Of a stretch of DNA of 64,000 nt, positions 33,387-41,873 are shown piece by piece (within the stretch, counting starts at the first letter, position 1; every line of letters starts with the position of its first letter). A program made the position numbers and the translations under genes. The notes under the pieces were generated by a model that made no database searches, was not told the origin of the DNA, and saw nothing but the letters and a program-made list of their open reading frames with translations. Origin of the DNA: Amarobacter sp964507025 (GTDB lineage Bacteria; Chloroflexota; Dehalococcoidia; Tepidiformales; Tepidiformaceae); NCBI GenBank assembly GCA_964507025.1, contig CAZDOK010000009.1:81107-145106 (forward strand), read 5' to 3'.

Positions 33387-34241
33387 ATGCCCATCGATCC
33401 CTCGAAAGCGCTCGGCGCGGAAATCAAGGGCGGTTCCGTCCGCTGGGACCGCGACCGCGTCATCCTCTACCACCTCGGCCTCGGCGCCGGCGTCCCGCAG
33501 ACCGACGCCAACGAGCTCACCTACACGTATGAGAAGCACCTCAAGGTGCTCCCGAGCTTCGGCGTCATCCCCGCCTTCGGCTCGCTCGGCGGCATCGGCA
33601 TGGTCCCGGGCCTGCAGTTCAACCCGGTCATGCTCCTCCACGGCGAACAGGACCTCGAAATCCGCAAGCCCATCCCCGTCGAGGGCGAAGTCGAGACCAC
33701 CGGCAAGGTCGCCGGCATCTACGACAAGGGCAAGGCCGCCCTGGTGGTCCTCGAAACCGAATCGCGCCTTAAGGGCGAGAGCGACCCGCTCTTCGTCAAC
33801 CGTTTCTCGCTCTTCCTCCGCGGCGAAGGCGGCTTCGGCGGCGAAAGCGGCCCGCCTCCCGGCAACGAGGCCCCTTCCCGCACCCCCGATGGGGTGGTCG
33901 AATCGAAGACCATGCCGCAGCAGGCGCTGCTGTACCGCCTCTCCGGCGACAAGAACCCGCTCCACGCCGACCCCGACTTCGCGAAGATGGGCGGCTTCGA
34001 TGTGCCGATCCTGCACGGCCTCTGCTCGTACGGCGTGGTCTGCAAGGCCGTCGTCGATAACGCCCTCGGCGGCGACACCGCAAAGGTCGCGCGCTACCAG
34101 GCGCGTTTCGCCGGCGTTGTCTTCCCCGGCGAAACCATCGTGACTTCGTTCTGGAAGGATGAGAACACGATCCTCATCGACGCGAAGACGAAGGAGCGCG
34201 GCACGCCAGTCATCACCAACGCGGCAATCACCGTGCGCTAG
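33387..34241 (+). CDS. MaoC-type enoyl-CoA hydratase 2 (double hot-dog)
   Basis: 284 aa with two hot-dog halves. The hydratase-2 motif is complete in the C-terminal half: SGDKNPLHADPDFAKMGGFD, then VPILHGLCSYG, supplying the catalytic Asp/His. The N-terminal half is a degenerate hot-dog (about 20-140). It hydrates trans-2-enoyl-CoA in beta-oxidation or related routes. ATG 33387 has AGGAGG at 6-nt spacing. Followed by a strong terminator. Confidence 0.9.
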   Translation: MPIDPSKALGAEIKGGSVRWDRDRVILYHLGLGAGVPQTDANELTYTYEKHLKVLPSFGVIPAFGSLGGIGMVPGLQFNPVMLLHGEQDLEIRKPIPVEGEVETTGKVAGIYDKGKAALVVLETESRLKGESDPLFVNRFSLFLRGEGGFGGESGPPPGNEAPSRTPDGVVESKTMPQQALLYRLSGDKNPLHADPDFAKMGGFDVPILHGLCSYGVVCKAVVDNALGGDTAKVARYQARFAGVVFPGETIVTSFWKDENTILIDAKTKERGTPVITNAAITVR

Positions 34242-34322
34242 TCACCGGTGCCATCGCGCCAGGCGATTGGAATGGCGATTGTCGGCGCGGACACGGCCGG
34301 GACTCGCAACACCCACAAACAA

Positions 34323-34355
34323 CGAGGGGGCGTACCCGATTGGTACGCCCCCTCG
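34323..34355 (+). terminator. Perfect 14-bp hairpin, probable terminator
   Basis: CGAGGGGGCGTACC-CGATT-GGTACGCCCCCTCG, 82 nt past the MaoC stop. Exceptionally stable. No T-tract follows, but position and stability fit transcription termination. Confidence 0.7.
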
Positions 34356-34639
34356 CGTGTGCCTAACGCCAGCCGACTCGGCACCGAATACAAGGAAGCA
34401 GGTTGGAGCGCTCCCCGGGGGGAGCTGGCTCCGGTTCGGGGTTGGTCCTCCCCGTCGCCGACCGGGGGAGTCATCCCGGCCGCAAACGAACGTACCGCGC
34501 CGCGGGCCGGGCGAATGCGTAACGCTTCACAAACTCCGACTAATGGGTGAGGCCCGAACCGTGCCATGCCAGATCCGGGCCACCACGGAGCGCCCGACGG
34601 CCGTATTCATGGCACCGGCAACTGGCTACCATGACGCGC
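34356..34639. other. Gene-free stretch of unknown role
   Basis: No plausible coding frame. Several G-rich and C-rich runs (CTCCCCGGGGGGAG, GACCGGGGGAGTC) could pair with one another, but I recognise no riboswitch or RNA family. It ends in the promoter of the next gene (TACCAT 34627-34632). Confidence 0.5.
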
Positions 34640-35659
34640 ATGACAACCATCCCCGGCGTCGACCCCGCCACCCTCGATTGGCTGCTCGAACCGGGCAACC
34701 CCGGTGTGCGTCACCTGGCCCTGCGCGACCTGGTGCGGCTCGACCCAGCCGGCCCGGAGCTGGCGGTCGCCCGGGCCGCCGCCATGGCCGCCGACCCCAT
34801 CGCCAGCATCCTGGCTGCCCAGCACCCGGAGGGCTACTGGGTGAAACCGGGCGCCGGGTACAGTCCGAAGTACAGCGGCACCACCTGGCAGGTCATCTTC
34901 CTCGAACAGCTCGGTGCCGATGGGGACGACCCGCGCATCCGGGCCGCGTGCGACTACCTGGTGGGCCACACGCAGAGCACGAGCGGAGGGTTCGGCTACA
35001 AGGCCGGCGAACGCGTCCCGCCGCCCTCGACCGTGATCCACTGCCTGAACGGCAACCTGGTGCGGGCACTCGTCCGGCTCGGCTGGGGCAGCGACCCGCG
35101 CGTGCAGCGCGCCATCGCCTGGGAGGCCGAGGCGGTCACCGGCGAGGGGGACATCCATTTCAACGCGGCCACGCCCGGCCCGGGCTTCCGCTGCGGCGTC
35201 AACAGTGGCGAGCCGTGCGCGTGGGGCGCGGTGAAGGGGATGCTCGCCCTCGCCGCGGTGCCCCCCGCACTGCGCACCCCCGTGGTTGAGCGCGCCATCG
35301 CCCGGGGCGTGGAGTTCCTCCTGAGTGTCGACCCGAGCACGGCGATGTACCCCATGCCGCCGGGCAACACCCGCCCGAATTCGTCCTGGTTCAAGCTCGG
35401 CTTCCCGCTGGGCTATGTGGCCGATGTGCTGCAGGTGCTCGAGGCGCTGGTCGAAGCGGGCGCCGCTGGAGACGCCCGCCTCGCGCCGGCGATCGACTGG
35501 CTCCTCGCCCAGCGCGACAAGGATGGCCGCTGGCGCAACCGCTACAGCTACGCGGGCAAGCTCGTGAAGGACATCGACCGCCAGGGCCAGCCGAGCAAGT
35601 GGGTCACCCTCCGCGCCTGCCGCGTGCTGCGCGCGGTCCGGGAGGCGAACGCGGGCTGA
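34640..35659 (+). CDS. Alpha/alpha-toroid (terpene cyclase/prenyltransferase-fold) protein
   Basis: 339 aa, soluble. Repeated helix pairs with squalene-cyclase-like segments (ILAAQHPEGYWVKPGAG, TQSTSGGFGYKAGE, LLAQRDKDGRWRNRYSY). No DxDD motif is visible, so cyclase activity is not implied. Related proteins are sometimes mislabelled nitrogen-fixation proteins. The TACCAT -10 at 34627-34632 overlaps ATG 34631, which makes ATG 34640 (7 nt later) the likely leaderless start. Confidence 0.75.
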   Translation: MTTIPGVDPATLDWLLEPGNPGVRHLALRDLVRLDPAGPELAVARAAAMAADPIASILAAQHPEGYWVKPGAGYSPKYSGTTWQVIFLEQLGADGDDPRIRAACDYLVGHTQSTSGGFGYKAGERVPPPSTVIHCLNGNLVRALVRLGWGSDPRVQRAIAWEAEAVTGEGDIHFNAATPGPGFRCGVNSGEPCAWGAVKGMLALAAVPPALRTPVVERAIARGVEFLLSVDPSTAMYPMPPGNTRPNSSWFKLGFPLGYVADVLQVLEALVEAGAAGDARLAPAIDWLLAQRDKDGRWRNRYSYAGKLVKDIDRQGQPSKWVTLRACRVLRAVREANAG

Positions 35660-35791
35660 CCTCGCCGACGGAGGCTCCTTCAAGATCGGATGGCCTTCTG
35701 CCGACTCTTTCGAGGAGCCTCCCGGCTCCCGGCGCCGTGCAGCGGTCCTGGCGCCAGCGAATCTAGCCCTGACCTGCCGAAGGGAATCGCC

Positions 35792-36451
35792 ATGCCACAA
35801 CGCCATGCCTGGAAGGCCCGTGCCTTCGCGACCGGAGTCGCCCTCGCTCTGTTGCTGGGAGCCTGCGGCGGAGACGATGACCAGCCCGCCAGCACGCCCG
35901 GCCCGGGAGAGGCAGCGGCCTCTCCAGCGTCCCAGGGAGGAGGCGATTCCTGCCGCCCGGTGCCTTACCTGGTTGCGCTCAGGGCTGCCCACGGAGACGA
36001 AGTGGCCATCGAAAACGACGTGTTCGAAGTGGTCTCCGCGAAGGCAGTGTCGCTCTCCGGCGGAGCCGCCTACACCATCTACCTCGCCGACTACGAGATC
36101 CCGGACGACGAGATCAGCGCATTCTCCGCGCCGAAGCCGGGCGAGGGGCAGACCCTCGTGACCATCTTCATCACGACCTTCAACGGGCCCGAAAACCCGC
36201 CCGCGATCACGGCCGGGGAAGAAATCGCCTTCACGCCCGATTTCGGCGTCCTCACGTTCCGCGTGATCACGCAGAAGGGCAGCGAGACATACAGCTCCCA
36301 CAGCGCGGCCCGCGGCACCGTCACTCTTTCGGATATCGGCGACAGCATTTGCGGCGAAGTCGTCTACGAAGACTCGACGAAGTCCGATCTCAGCTCGATC
36401 CAGAACCGCCTTGAAGGAGTGTTCGGCGCGGTGGTCGTGAAGAAGTACTGA
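35792..36451 (+). CDS. Putative lipoprotein
   Basis: 219 aa. Type II signal peptide with lipobox LLGAC (Cys27), then an acidic linker and an Ig-like beta-rich domain (about 60-200) with GEGQTLVTIFITTFNG, a pattern seen in DUF4352-type domains. Exported and lipid-anchored. ATG with AAGGGAA upstream. Function unknown. Confidence 0.75.
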   Translation: MPQRHAWKARAFATGVALALLLGACGGDDDQPASTPGPGEAAASPASQGGGDSCRPVPYLVALRAAHGDEVAIENDVFEVVSAKAVSLSGGAAYTIYLADYEIPDDEISAFSAPKPGEGQTLVTIFITTFNGPENPPAITAGEEIAFTPDFGVLTFRVITQKGSETYSSHSAARGTVTLSDIGDSICGEVVYEDSTKSDLSSIQNRLEGVFGAVVVKKY

Positions 36452-36464
36452 GGCAGCGGGCGTA

Positions 36465-37739
36465 CTACAGCCCCGCCCGCTCCTCCTGCACGCGCGCCCA
36501 TTCCGCCTCCGGGTCTTCGCTGCCCAGGTTAGCCGCCGCGGTGCGCCGAGACTGGATGCCCGCCTCCACCAGCGACCGCTCCTCCGTCACCTGCCGCGAA
36601 CGGTCGACCGGGAGGATGGGCCCCCAGTGCATCACCGGCCGCACGCCGCCGATCTCGAGCCCCGTGAACTGCGCGAGCAGCCGCAGCACCAGCTCCGCAC
36701 GGCGTTCGTAGACCGCCGTGCGGATGCGCTGCTTGCGCGCCACCTTCCGCGCGATGGGGTCGAGCTCGGTGTTGAGCGCCACCCCGCTGAGCCCCTGCGG
36801 GTTGTGCCCGAACGCCGTCCGCGGCGATTCGCCGAGGTCGTGCAGCGTGCGGTAGACCAGGTCGATGTACTCCCGGTGGAGGGCCACGCCACCACCCTGG
36901 AGCAGGTCCAGCAGGTAGGCCTTCGCGCTCTCCGGCACCTCCCACACCGCCCCCGGTTCGACCGCAATGTCCTGCGAGCCCTGGACGCCTTCGAGCACCG
37001 CGATGGGGTTGCCTGAGAGTTCCAGGATCTGGCTGAGCTGGCTGAACGCGCGATTGAGCTCGCGGCTCGATTCGACCAGTGCCGGGATGTCGCTCGAACC
37101 CCACGCCTGCTTCGGTTCGCGCACGTTGGGGAAGAGCACGAACGGGATGAGGCCGTAGGGATTTGGCTGCCGCTCGGCGAGGTCGTTGCCACGCCACAGT
37201 TCGAAGGCGTCCGGTGTCCAGTATTCGGTCACCAGGTCTTCGGGCCGCGGGGGAAGGCCGGGGCCGGCCGGGAGCCGGTACTGCGAGGCGATCGCCACCA
37301 GCCGCGCCGGGTCGTCGGGCTGGCGCCAGGCGAAGATGCCCTGCACATCGGGCGCGGCCACGCGGACCTGCCCCGCCACCGCATCCCACGACACGCGATA
37401 GCAGGCGTCCCCGAGGACCGCGCAGTCGAGTTCCGTCTCGTAGTCCAGCTGGGCGAGGGCGTTCGCCTGCTCCACCTCGCGGTAGGTCCGCTCCGCGATG
37501 CGTGCCCGCTGAGTCCCGCCTTCGCCGCCTTCGAGCTGGATGGACGAGCCGGTGAGCAGGTAGCTCGTGACCTTATCGATGAGCGCCTTCGCGTAGTTGA
37601 AGGTGAGGCGCCGTTCGCCGCGGCGCGGCCGGCCCGCCCACTGCGAGCCCTGGTAGAAGGCCAGGTTGTCGCGGTAGCGCTGGCGGCGGTCCTCGTCGAG
37701 CCGCTGGAGGAAAACGGGCAGGGGAGTGGCGTTCGGCAC
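36465..37739 (-). CDS. Phage portal protein (SPP1 family)
   Basis: 424 aa. Portal-like from the start: QRYRDNLAFYQGSQWAG, NYAKALIDKVTSYLLTGSS, then WGSSDIPALVESSRELNRAF and SQILELSGNP, and a helical C-terminus. Portals form the dodecameric DNA channel of tailed phage heads. No terminase, capsid or tail genes are nearby, so this is an isolated gene: prophage relic, domesticated gene, or part of a dispersed gene-transfer-agent set. GTG 37739 with GAGGTG five nt upstream. The frame is intact over full length. Confidence 0.85.
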   Translation of the reverse strand: MPNATPLPVFLQRLDEDRRQRYRDNLAFYQGSQWAGRPRRGERRLTFNYAKALIDKVTSYLLTGSSIQLEGGEGGTQRARIAERTYREVEQANALAQLDYETELDCAVLGDACYRVSWDAVAGQVRVAAPDVQGIFAWRQPDDPARLVAIASQYRLPAGPGLPPRPEDLVTEYWTPDAFELWRGNDLAERQPNPYGLIPFVLFPNVREPKQAWGSSDIPALVESSRELNRAFSQLSQILELSGNPIAVLEGVQGSQDIAVEPGAVWEVPESAKAYLLDLLQGGGVALHREYIDLVYRTLHDLGESPRTAFGHNPQGLSGVALNTELDPIARKVARKQRIRTAVYERRAELVLRLLAQFTGLEIGGVRPVMHWGPILPVDRSRQVTEERSLVEAGIQSRRTAAANLGSEDPEAEWARVQEERAGL

Positions 37740-37997
37740 GGGCGCACCTCGGGAGGGGAAGTGACACACCCTGTGCCGGCGGGTCCCGCAGCTCCAAGGC
37801 CCGGGTGGCAGGGCGGCCAGCCAGGGGGGCCGCGCGTCGGTGGTGGCATGCCGGAGTGCCGTCGCCCTGCCGGTCGCGGTTAGGAAGCGGGCCGGGGAGG
37901 AGGGGCCACTTCTCCCTTCCCCCTTTCTTTTCCCCTTTCCTTCCGCCAAACCGGGGTCAAACGTACACTCGGGCTACACTTCGCCCCCGGAGCTGTT
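37740..37997. other. Intergenic region with 36-nt pyrimidine tract
   Basis: Divergent spacer between the portal and a lipoprotein gene. Bases 37909-37944 are pyrimidines only on the + strand. TACACT (37975-37980) is the probable -10 for the lipoprotein gene. Confidence 0.55.
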
Positions 37998-38753
37998 ATG
38001 CCACGCCGGCTCTTGCTGGCCCTTTGCGCCTGTTCCCTCATTGTCCCGGCCTTCACGGCCTGCGGGGGCGATGGCGGCACAGCCGGCGCCAGCCCCACCG
38101 GCACAAGCGCGCCCGGCACCACCAACTCTTCCAACTCTGGCAGCTCGCCGAAGCTCGATGGCCCCGCGAGCAAGTACTCCGTCGCCATCACCGACCTGGG
38201 CGTCAGCTGGATCACCGATATCCCGGCGACCTTCGTCCTGAACATCGAGAACTATGCACCCACCCGCACCTTCACGTCGGCCGAGGAAGGCAAGCGCCTG
38301 CTGAACGAGTGGGGCTACCAGAGCGGCTACGAAACGGGCTACTCGCCCGAGGGCCGCGATACCGCCGTGCTGAACGGCGCCTTCTACGTCCGCGTCGAAT
38401 CGCACCTCTTTGCCGATGAGGCGGGTGCGAAAGCGGCCATGGCCTACTTCGAATCGATCATCAAGTCGACCGGCGCCAATCCCGTGAGCGCGGACACCGT
38501 CGGCAACGAATCCGCCGCCTTCACGGCCACGTTCGGCACCATCGGCAAGTCGAAGGTGAACGCCGTTTACCACCACGTGATCTTCCGCCGGGGGAACCTG
38601 GTGACCGTGGTGCTGACGAAGGGGGCCGAGGGGTTCATGAAGGTGGACCCGGCCCGCGAGGTCGCGCTCATCGCCGATCAGAAGGCGCTCGGGCAGAAGC
38701 CGGCCGTCGAACCCACTCCCACGAGCAACTACACGCCGGCCGCCGGCAACTAA
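37998..38753 (+). CDS. Putative lipoprotein, first of tandem paralogues
   Basis: 251 aa. Signal peptide with lipobox-like AFTAC (Cys22), a Gly/Ser/Thr linker, then a globular domain (about 55-240). It shares with its downstream neighbour the patterns GNESAA, VYHHVIFRRGNLV, and ARE-ALIADQKALGQKPA followed by EPTPT, so the two arose by tandem duplication. Outside these repeats no known domain is recognised. ATG with CGGAG upstream. Confidence 0.75.
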   Translation: MPRRLLLALCACSLIVPAFTACGGDGGTAGASPTGTSAPGTTNSSNSGSSPKLDGPASKYSVAITDLGVSWITDIPATFVLNIENYAPTRTFTSAEEGKRLLNEWGYQSGYETGYSPEGRDTAVLNGAFYVRVESHLFADEAGAKAAMAYFESIIKSTGANPVSADTVGNESAAFTATFGTIGKSKVNAVYHHVIFRRGNLVTVVLTKGAEGFMKVDPAREVALIADQKALGQKPAVEPTPTSNYTPAAGN

Positions 38754-38765
38754 CCCGGAGGCGCG

Positions 38766-39554
38766 ATGCGCAGGAACCAGCCCCTCCTCATCCTCGCCGC
38801 CGGCCTGGTCCTCATTGCCATGGCCGTCCTGGTGATTTTCCTGGTGGCCGGGAACAACGGCGGCGACCCGGACGTTAGTAAGACCGTGGATGGCAACAAA
38901 GGCCCGGCCAGCACCGGGGGCACGCTCGGCGGCCCCGAACCCGTCGCCGATCTGCCGGCCTCGAAGTATATCCCGCTCATCGCCGAAGTGCCGGGCGACA
39001 ACGAGGTGAACGTCTCGGACACGTTCACGATGAACATCACGACGTTCACCAGCTCCTACTGGTTCATCAACGACCAGGAAGGGCAGGACCGGGCACGCGA
39101 GTGGAAGATCGTCGATGGCTACCAGGTGCTCTACCAGCCCGTGGGGCTTTCGGCCCAGGTGCTGCAGGGCGGCTACTACAGCACCATCGAGACCTACCTG
39201 TTCGCCGATGTCGATGGCGCCAAGGCTGCGTATTCGCACCTGTCGGACAAGATCGGGTCGCTGCCGGGTACCGAAAAGGAGAAGCCGCGCGGGCTGGCCA
39301 ACGAATCCGCGGCCTACCGCCTGGTGCAGGGCACCATCGGCTCCTCCGAGGTGGTGGCGGTCTATCACCGCTTCCTCTTCCGCCGGGGCAACGCGGTGGT
39401 GAGCGTCCAGACGTATGGCGGCGAGCCCTTCATGACGATCGACCAGGCGCGCGAATTAGCGGTTATGATTGACGACAAACTCCTCGGCCAGCGCCCGGCC
39501 ACGGAGCCCACGCCAATCCCAACCCCGGCGATCATCGGGGTAGATTCGAACTGA
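38766..39554 (+). CDS. Membrane-anchored secreted protein, second of tandem paralogues
   Basis: 262 aa. An uncleaved N-terminal membrane anchor (about 7-29) replaces the lipobox of the first copy; the extracytoplasmic domain is homologous (NESAAYRLVQGTIGSSEVVA, VYHRFLFRRGNAVV, LLGQRPATEPTP). Separated by 12 nt from the first copy with GGAGG before ATG, so the two form an operon with the subtilase gene 23 nt downstream. Confidence 0.75.
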   Translation: MRRNQPLLILAAGLVLIAMAVLVIFLVAGNNGGDPDVSKTVDGNKGPASTGGTLGGPEPVADLPASKYIPLIAEVPGDNEVNVSDTFTMNITTFTSSYWFINDQEGQDRAREWKIVDGYQVLYQPVGLSAQVLQGGYYSTIETYLFADVDGAKAAYSHLSDKIGSLPGTEKEKPRGLANESAAYRLVQGTIGSSEVVAVYHRFLFRRGNAVVSVQTYGGEPFMTIDQARELAVMIDDKLLGQRPATEPTPIPTPAIIGVDSN

Positions 39555-39577
39555 GCGGATAACCGCGGGGAGGTTGT

Positions 39578-41785
39578 GTGCGCGCGCGATGGCTGGGCAT
39601 CTTCGCCCTGGTACTGGCCGCGACCACCGGAGCGGCAACCACAACGCTGGATGAACCCCTTGCCCTGGCCGAGGCGCCGGAAGCGTACGTCGACGTCCAG
39701 TTCAATACCGGCGTTTCGGCCCAGCAGCTGCGCGCCGACGGCCTGCCGCCCACGCTCGCAGAACAGGGCTTCCGGCGCCTGGCCGTGCCGAAGGGGAAGA
39801 CCGTCGACGAGTTCCTGGCGGAACTGCGCGCCCGCCCCGATGTCATTTCCGCCGTGGAGGACGCGCCGGTCTACGCGGCCGGCATCCCCAATGACCCCTA
39901 CTACAGCGCGAACCAGGACCAGTACCTCGCGATGGTCGGCGCGCCGGGAGCCTGGGATATCCACACCGGCTCCGACCAGGTCGTGGTCGCCGTCATCGAT
40001 AGCGGCCTCGATGTCACCCACCCGGAGTTCGCCGGCCGCCTCTGGGAGAACCCGATCGATAACAAGAGCGATGGCATCGACCGCGACGGCAACAAGTGCA
40101 CGAACGACCGCTACGGCTGCCGCTACGTCTCGCTGACCACGGCCAACGCGGCCCTCTGCGGTTACACCAGCTCGCTCCCCACGGGCAACATTCTCGACGA
40201 CATGGGCTCATCGCCATCGAACATCGGCAGCCACGGCACGCTCGTCTCGGGCATGATTGGCGCGGCCGGGAACAACGGCCAGGGTATCGCCGGCGTCGCC
40301 TGGAACGTGAAGCTGATGACCGTGAAGGTGCTCGACTGCCAGGGCGAGGGCCGGATGCCCGATGTGGCCGATGGCATCGAGTACGCGGTCCGCAACGGCG
40401 CCCGGATCATCAACGTCTCGGTGGCATCGAAGCCGGGGGACCAGGACGCCGATAGCCCGCGCCTGCGGGCAGCGCTCCAGCTCGCCCAGGACTCCGGCGT
40501 CATCGTGGTAGCCGCGGCCGGCAACCATCCCGTCGGCTCGGCACAGGTGGGGACGGCGTACCCCGCCGCCTACACCGAGTTCCCAAGCCTGATCGCGGTG
40601 GGCGCCTCGAACAACCTGAATAACAACATCTGGGCGGCCTATTCCAACTACGGCCCCGCCATCGACTTTGCCGCCCCGGGCAACAAGCTGGTGAGCACCA
40701 CGCGCACGAACATCGGCCTGGCCAATCCCTATGCCGAGATCGGCGATGCGCGCGATGGCTACGACGGAGGCACGAGCTTCTCGACGCCGCTGGTGAGCGG
40801 GATGTTCGCCCTCATGATGTCGCGCAACTCGCGCCTGGCCGCGGCGGACTACATCAAGGCGGCACGCGATGCGGCCACCCCGGCCGAACCCGCGCCCCAC
40901 GGCCAGAACTGGGCCGGATCGGGTGTCATCAACATGGCCGGGGCACTGGCGCGCGTGCCCATGTCCATCAGCGGCGCTCCGCTAAAGGACTGGAAGGATG
41001 TGCCCGGCGGCACCGCCATCCAGGCGCTCGTCGAAAGCACCGAGTGCGGCACTACCACGGCCCAGGCGTTCGGCCGGGCCAGCACCTACTCGATCAAGGT
41101 GCGGAGCGCGGCCGAATCACCCGGCTGCGGCCTGCCGGGCCGCACGGTCACCCTCTACGTTGGCGGTTCGCCCGCGAAACCCACGCTCTCCTGGCCGGGC
41201 GCCAACGCGGACATCGGACTGGTGAGCAAGGACGTGAGCACCGTTTCGCCCGGGCCCGGGGCGATCGTGGTGCAACAGCTCAACGGCCAGTGGTCGAACA
41301 TCGCTCACCTGGAGCCGACTGGAGCGTTGCCTGGCGCCGCCCCGGGCCTCCCGACCCCGTGGAACGTCATCTACCGCTGGGACCCGCTCAAGATGTTCCT
41401 CGATAGGGCGGGCGGCTACCGTCGCTTTGCCCGGCTCGCGCCCGCCTATGCAAGCGACTACCCGCAGATCCAGCAGTACGACGCCTACTGGGTGGATGCC
41501 CCGGCAACGAACATGACGAGCGCGAACCCCAACCCGGCGCCGGGCCGTGCCATCGAGCTCCAGCCCGGCTGGAACAACTTCACCTACACGGGCACGAGCA
41601 AGGCCGTCGCGGAGGCCCTGGCCGGGGTGAAGTACACCCAGGTGCTGCAGTTCGATAACCCCACGAACACGTGGCTCTCGCACCTCCCCGGCCAACCCCG
41701 CTACCTGAACGACTTCGGCGGGCTCTTCCAGCTCAAGGTCTACTGGATCTACGTCACCGAGCCGGCCACCCTGGTGATGAATTAG
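39578..41785 (+). CDS. S8 family subtilisin-like serine protease, secreted
   Basis: 735 aa. Signal peptide (1-20), inhibitor-like propeptide (about 35-100), catalytic domain 120-450 with Asp141 (VAVIDSGLDVTHPE), His219 (GSHGTLVSGM) and Ser400 (GGTSFSTPLVSG), and Asn in AAAGNHP. The 280-residue C-terminal region is not a known domain by eye; it contains LQPGWNNFTYTGTS and may bind the cell surface. GTG start with GGGGAGG upstream. It is probably in one operon with the two preceding surface proteins. Confidence 0.92.
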   Translation: MRARWLGIFALVLAATTGAATTTLDEPLALAEAPEAYVDVQFNTGVSAQQLRADGLPPTLAEQGFRRLAVPKGKTVDEFLAELRARPDVISAVEDAPVYAAGIPNDPYYSANQDQYLAMVGAPGAWDIHTGSDQVVVAVIDSGLDVTHPEFAGRLWENPIDNKSDGIDRDGNKCTNDRYGCRYVSLTTANAALCGYTSSLPTGNILDDMGSSPSNIGSHGTLVSGMIGAAGNNGQGIAGVAWNVKLMTVKVLDCQGEGRMPDVADGIEYAVRNGARIINVSVASKPGDQDADSPRLRAALQLAQDSGVIVVAAAGNHPVGSAQVGTAYPAAYTEFPSLIAVGASNNLNNNIWAAYSNYGPAIDFAAPGNKLVSTTRTNIGLANPYAEIGDARDGYDGGTSFSTPLVSGMFALMMSRNSRLAAADYIKAARDAATPAEPAPHGQNWAGSGVINMAGALARVPMSISGAPLKDWKDVPGGTAIQALVESTECGTTTAQAFGRASTYSIKVRSAAESPGCGLPGRTVTLYVGGSPAKPTLSWPGANADIGLVSKDVSTVSPGPGAIVVQQLNGQWSNIAHLEPTGALPGAAPGLPTPWNVIYRWDPLKMFLDRAGGYRRFARLAPAYASDYPQIQQYDAYWVDAPATNMTSANPNPAPGRAIELQPGWNNFTYTGTSKAVAEALAGVKYTQVLQFDNPTNTWLSHLPGQPRYLNDFGGLFQLKVYWIYVTEPATLVMN

Positions 41786-41873
41786 CGCCGGAATTCCGAG
41801 CTAACAGCACGGCACCTTCCTCGTGGCGGCGGATGGCCCATACCCTCACCCCTCACTTGCAGGGGGCAGGCAG

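Noticed and set aside
34361..34560. A second riboswitch upstream of the toroid-fold protein
   Set aside because: G- and C-rich runs can pair but no conserved aptamer core is recognisable, and the gene appears to be transcribed leaderless from a promoter downstream of them.
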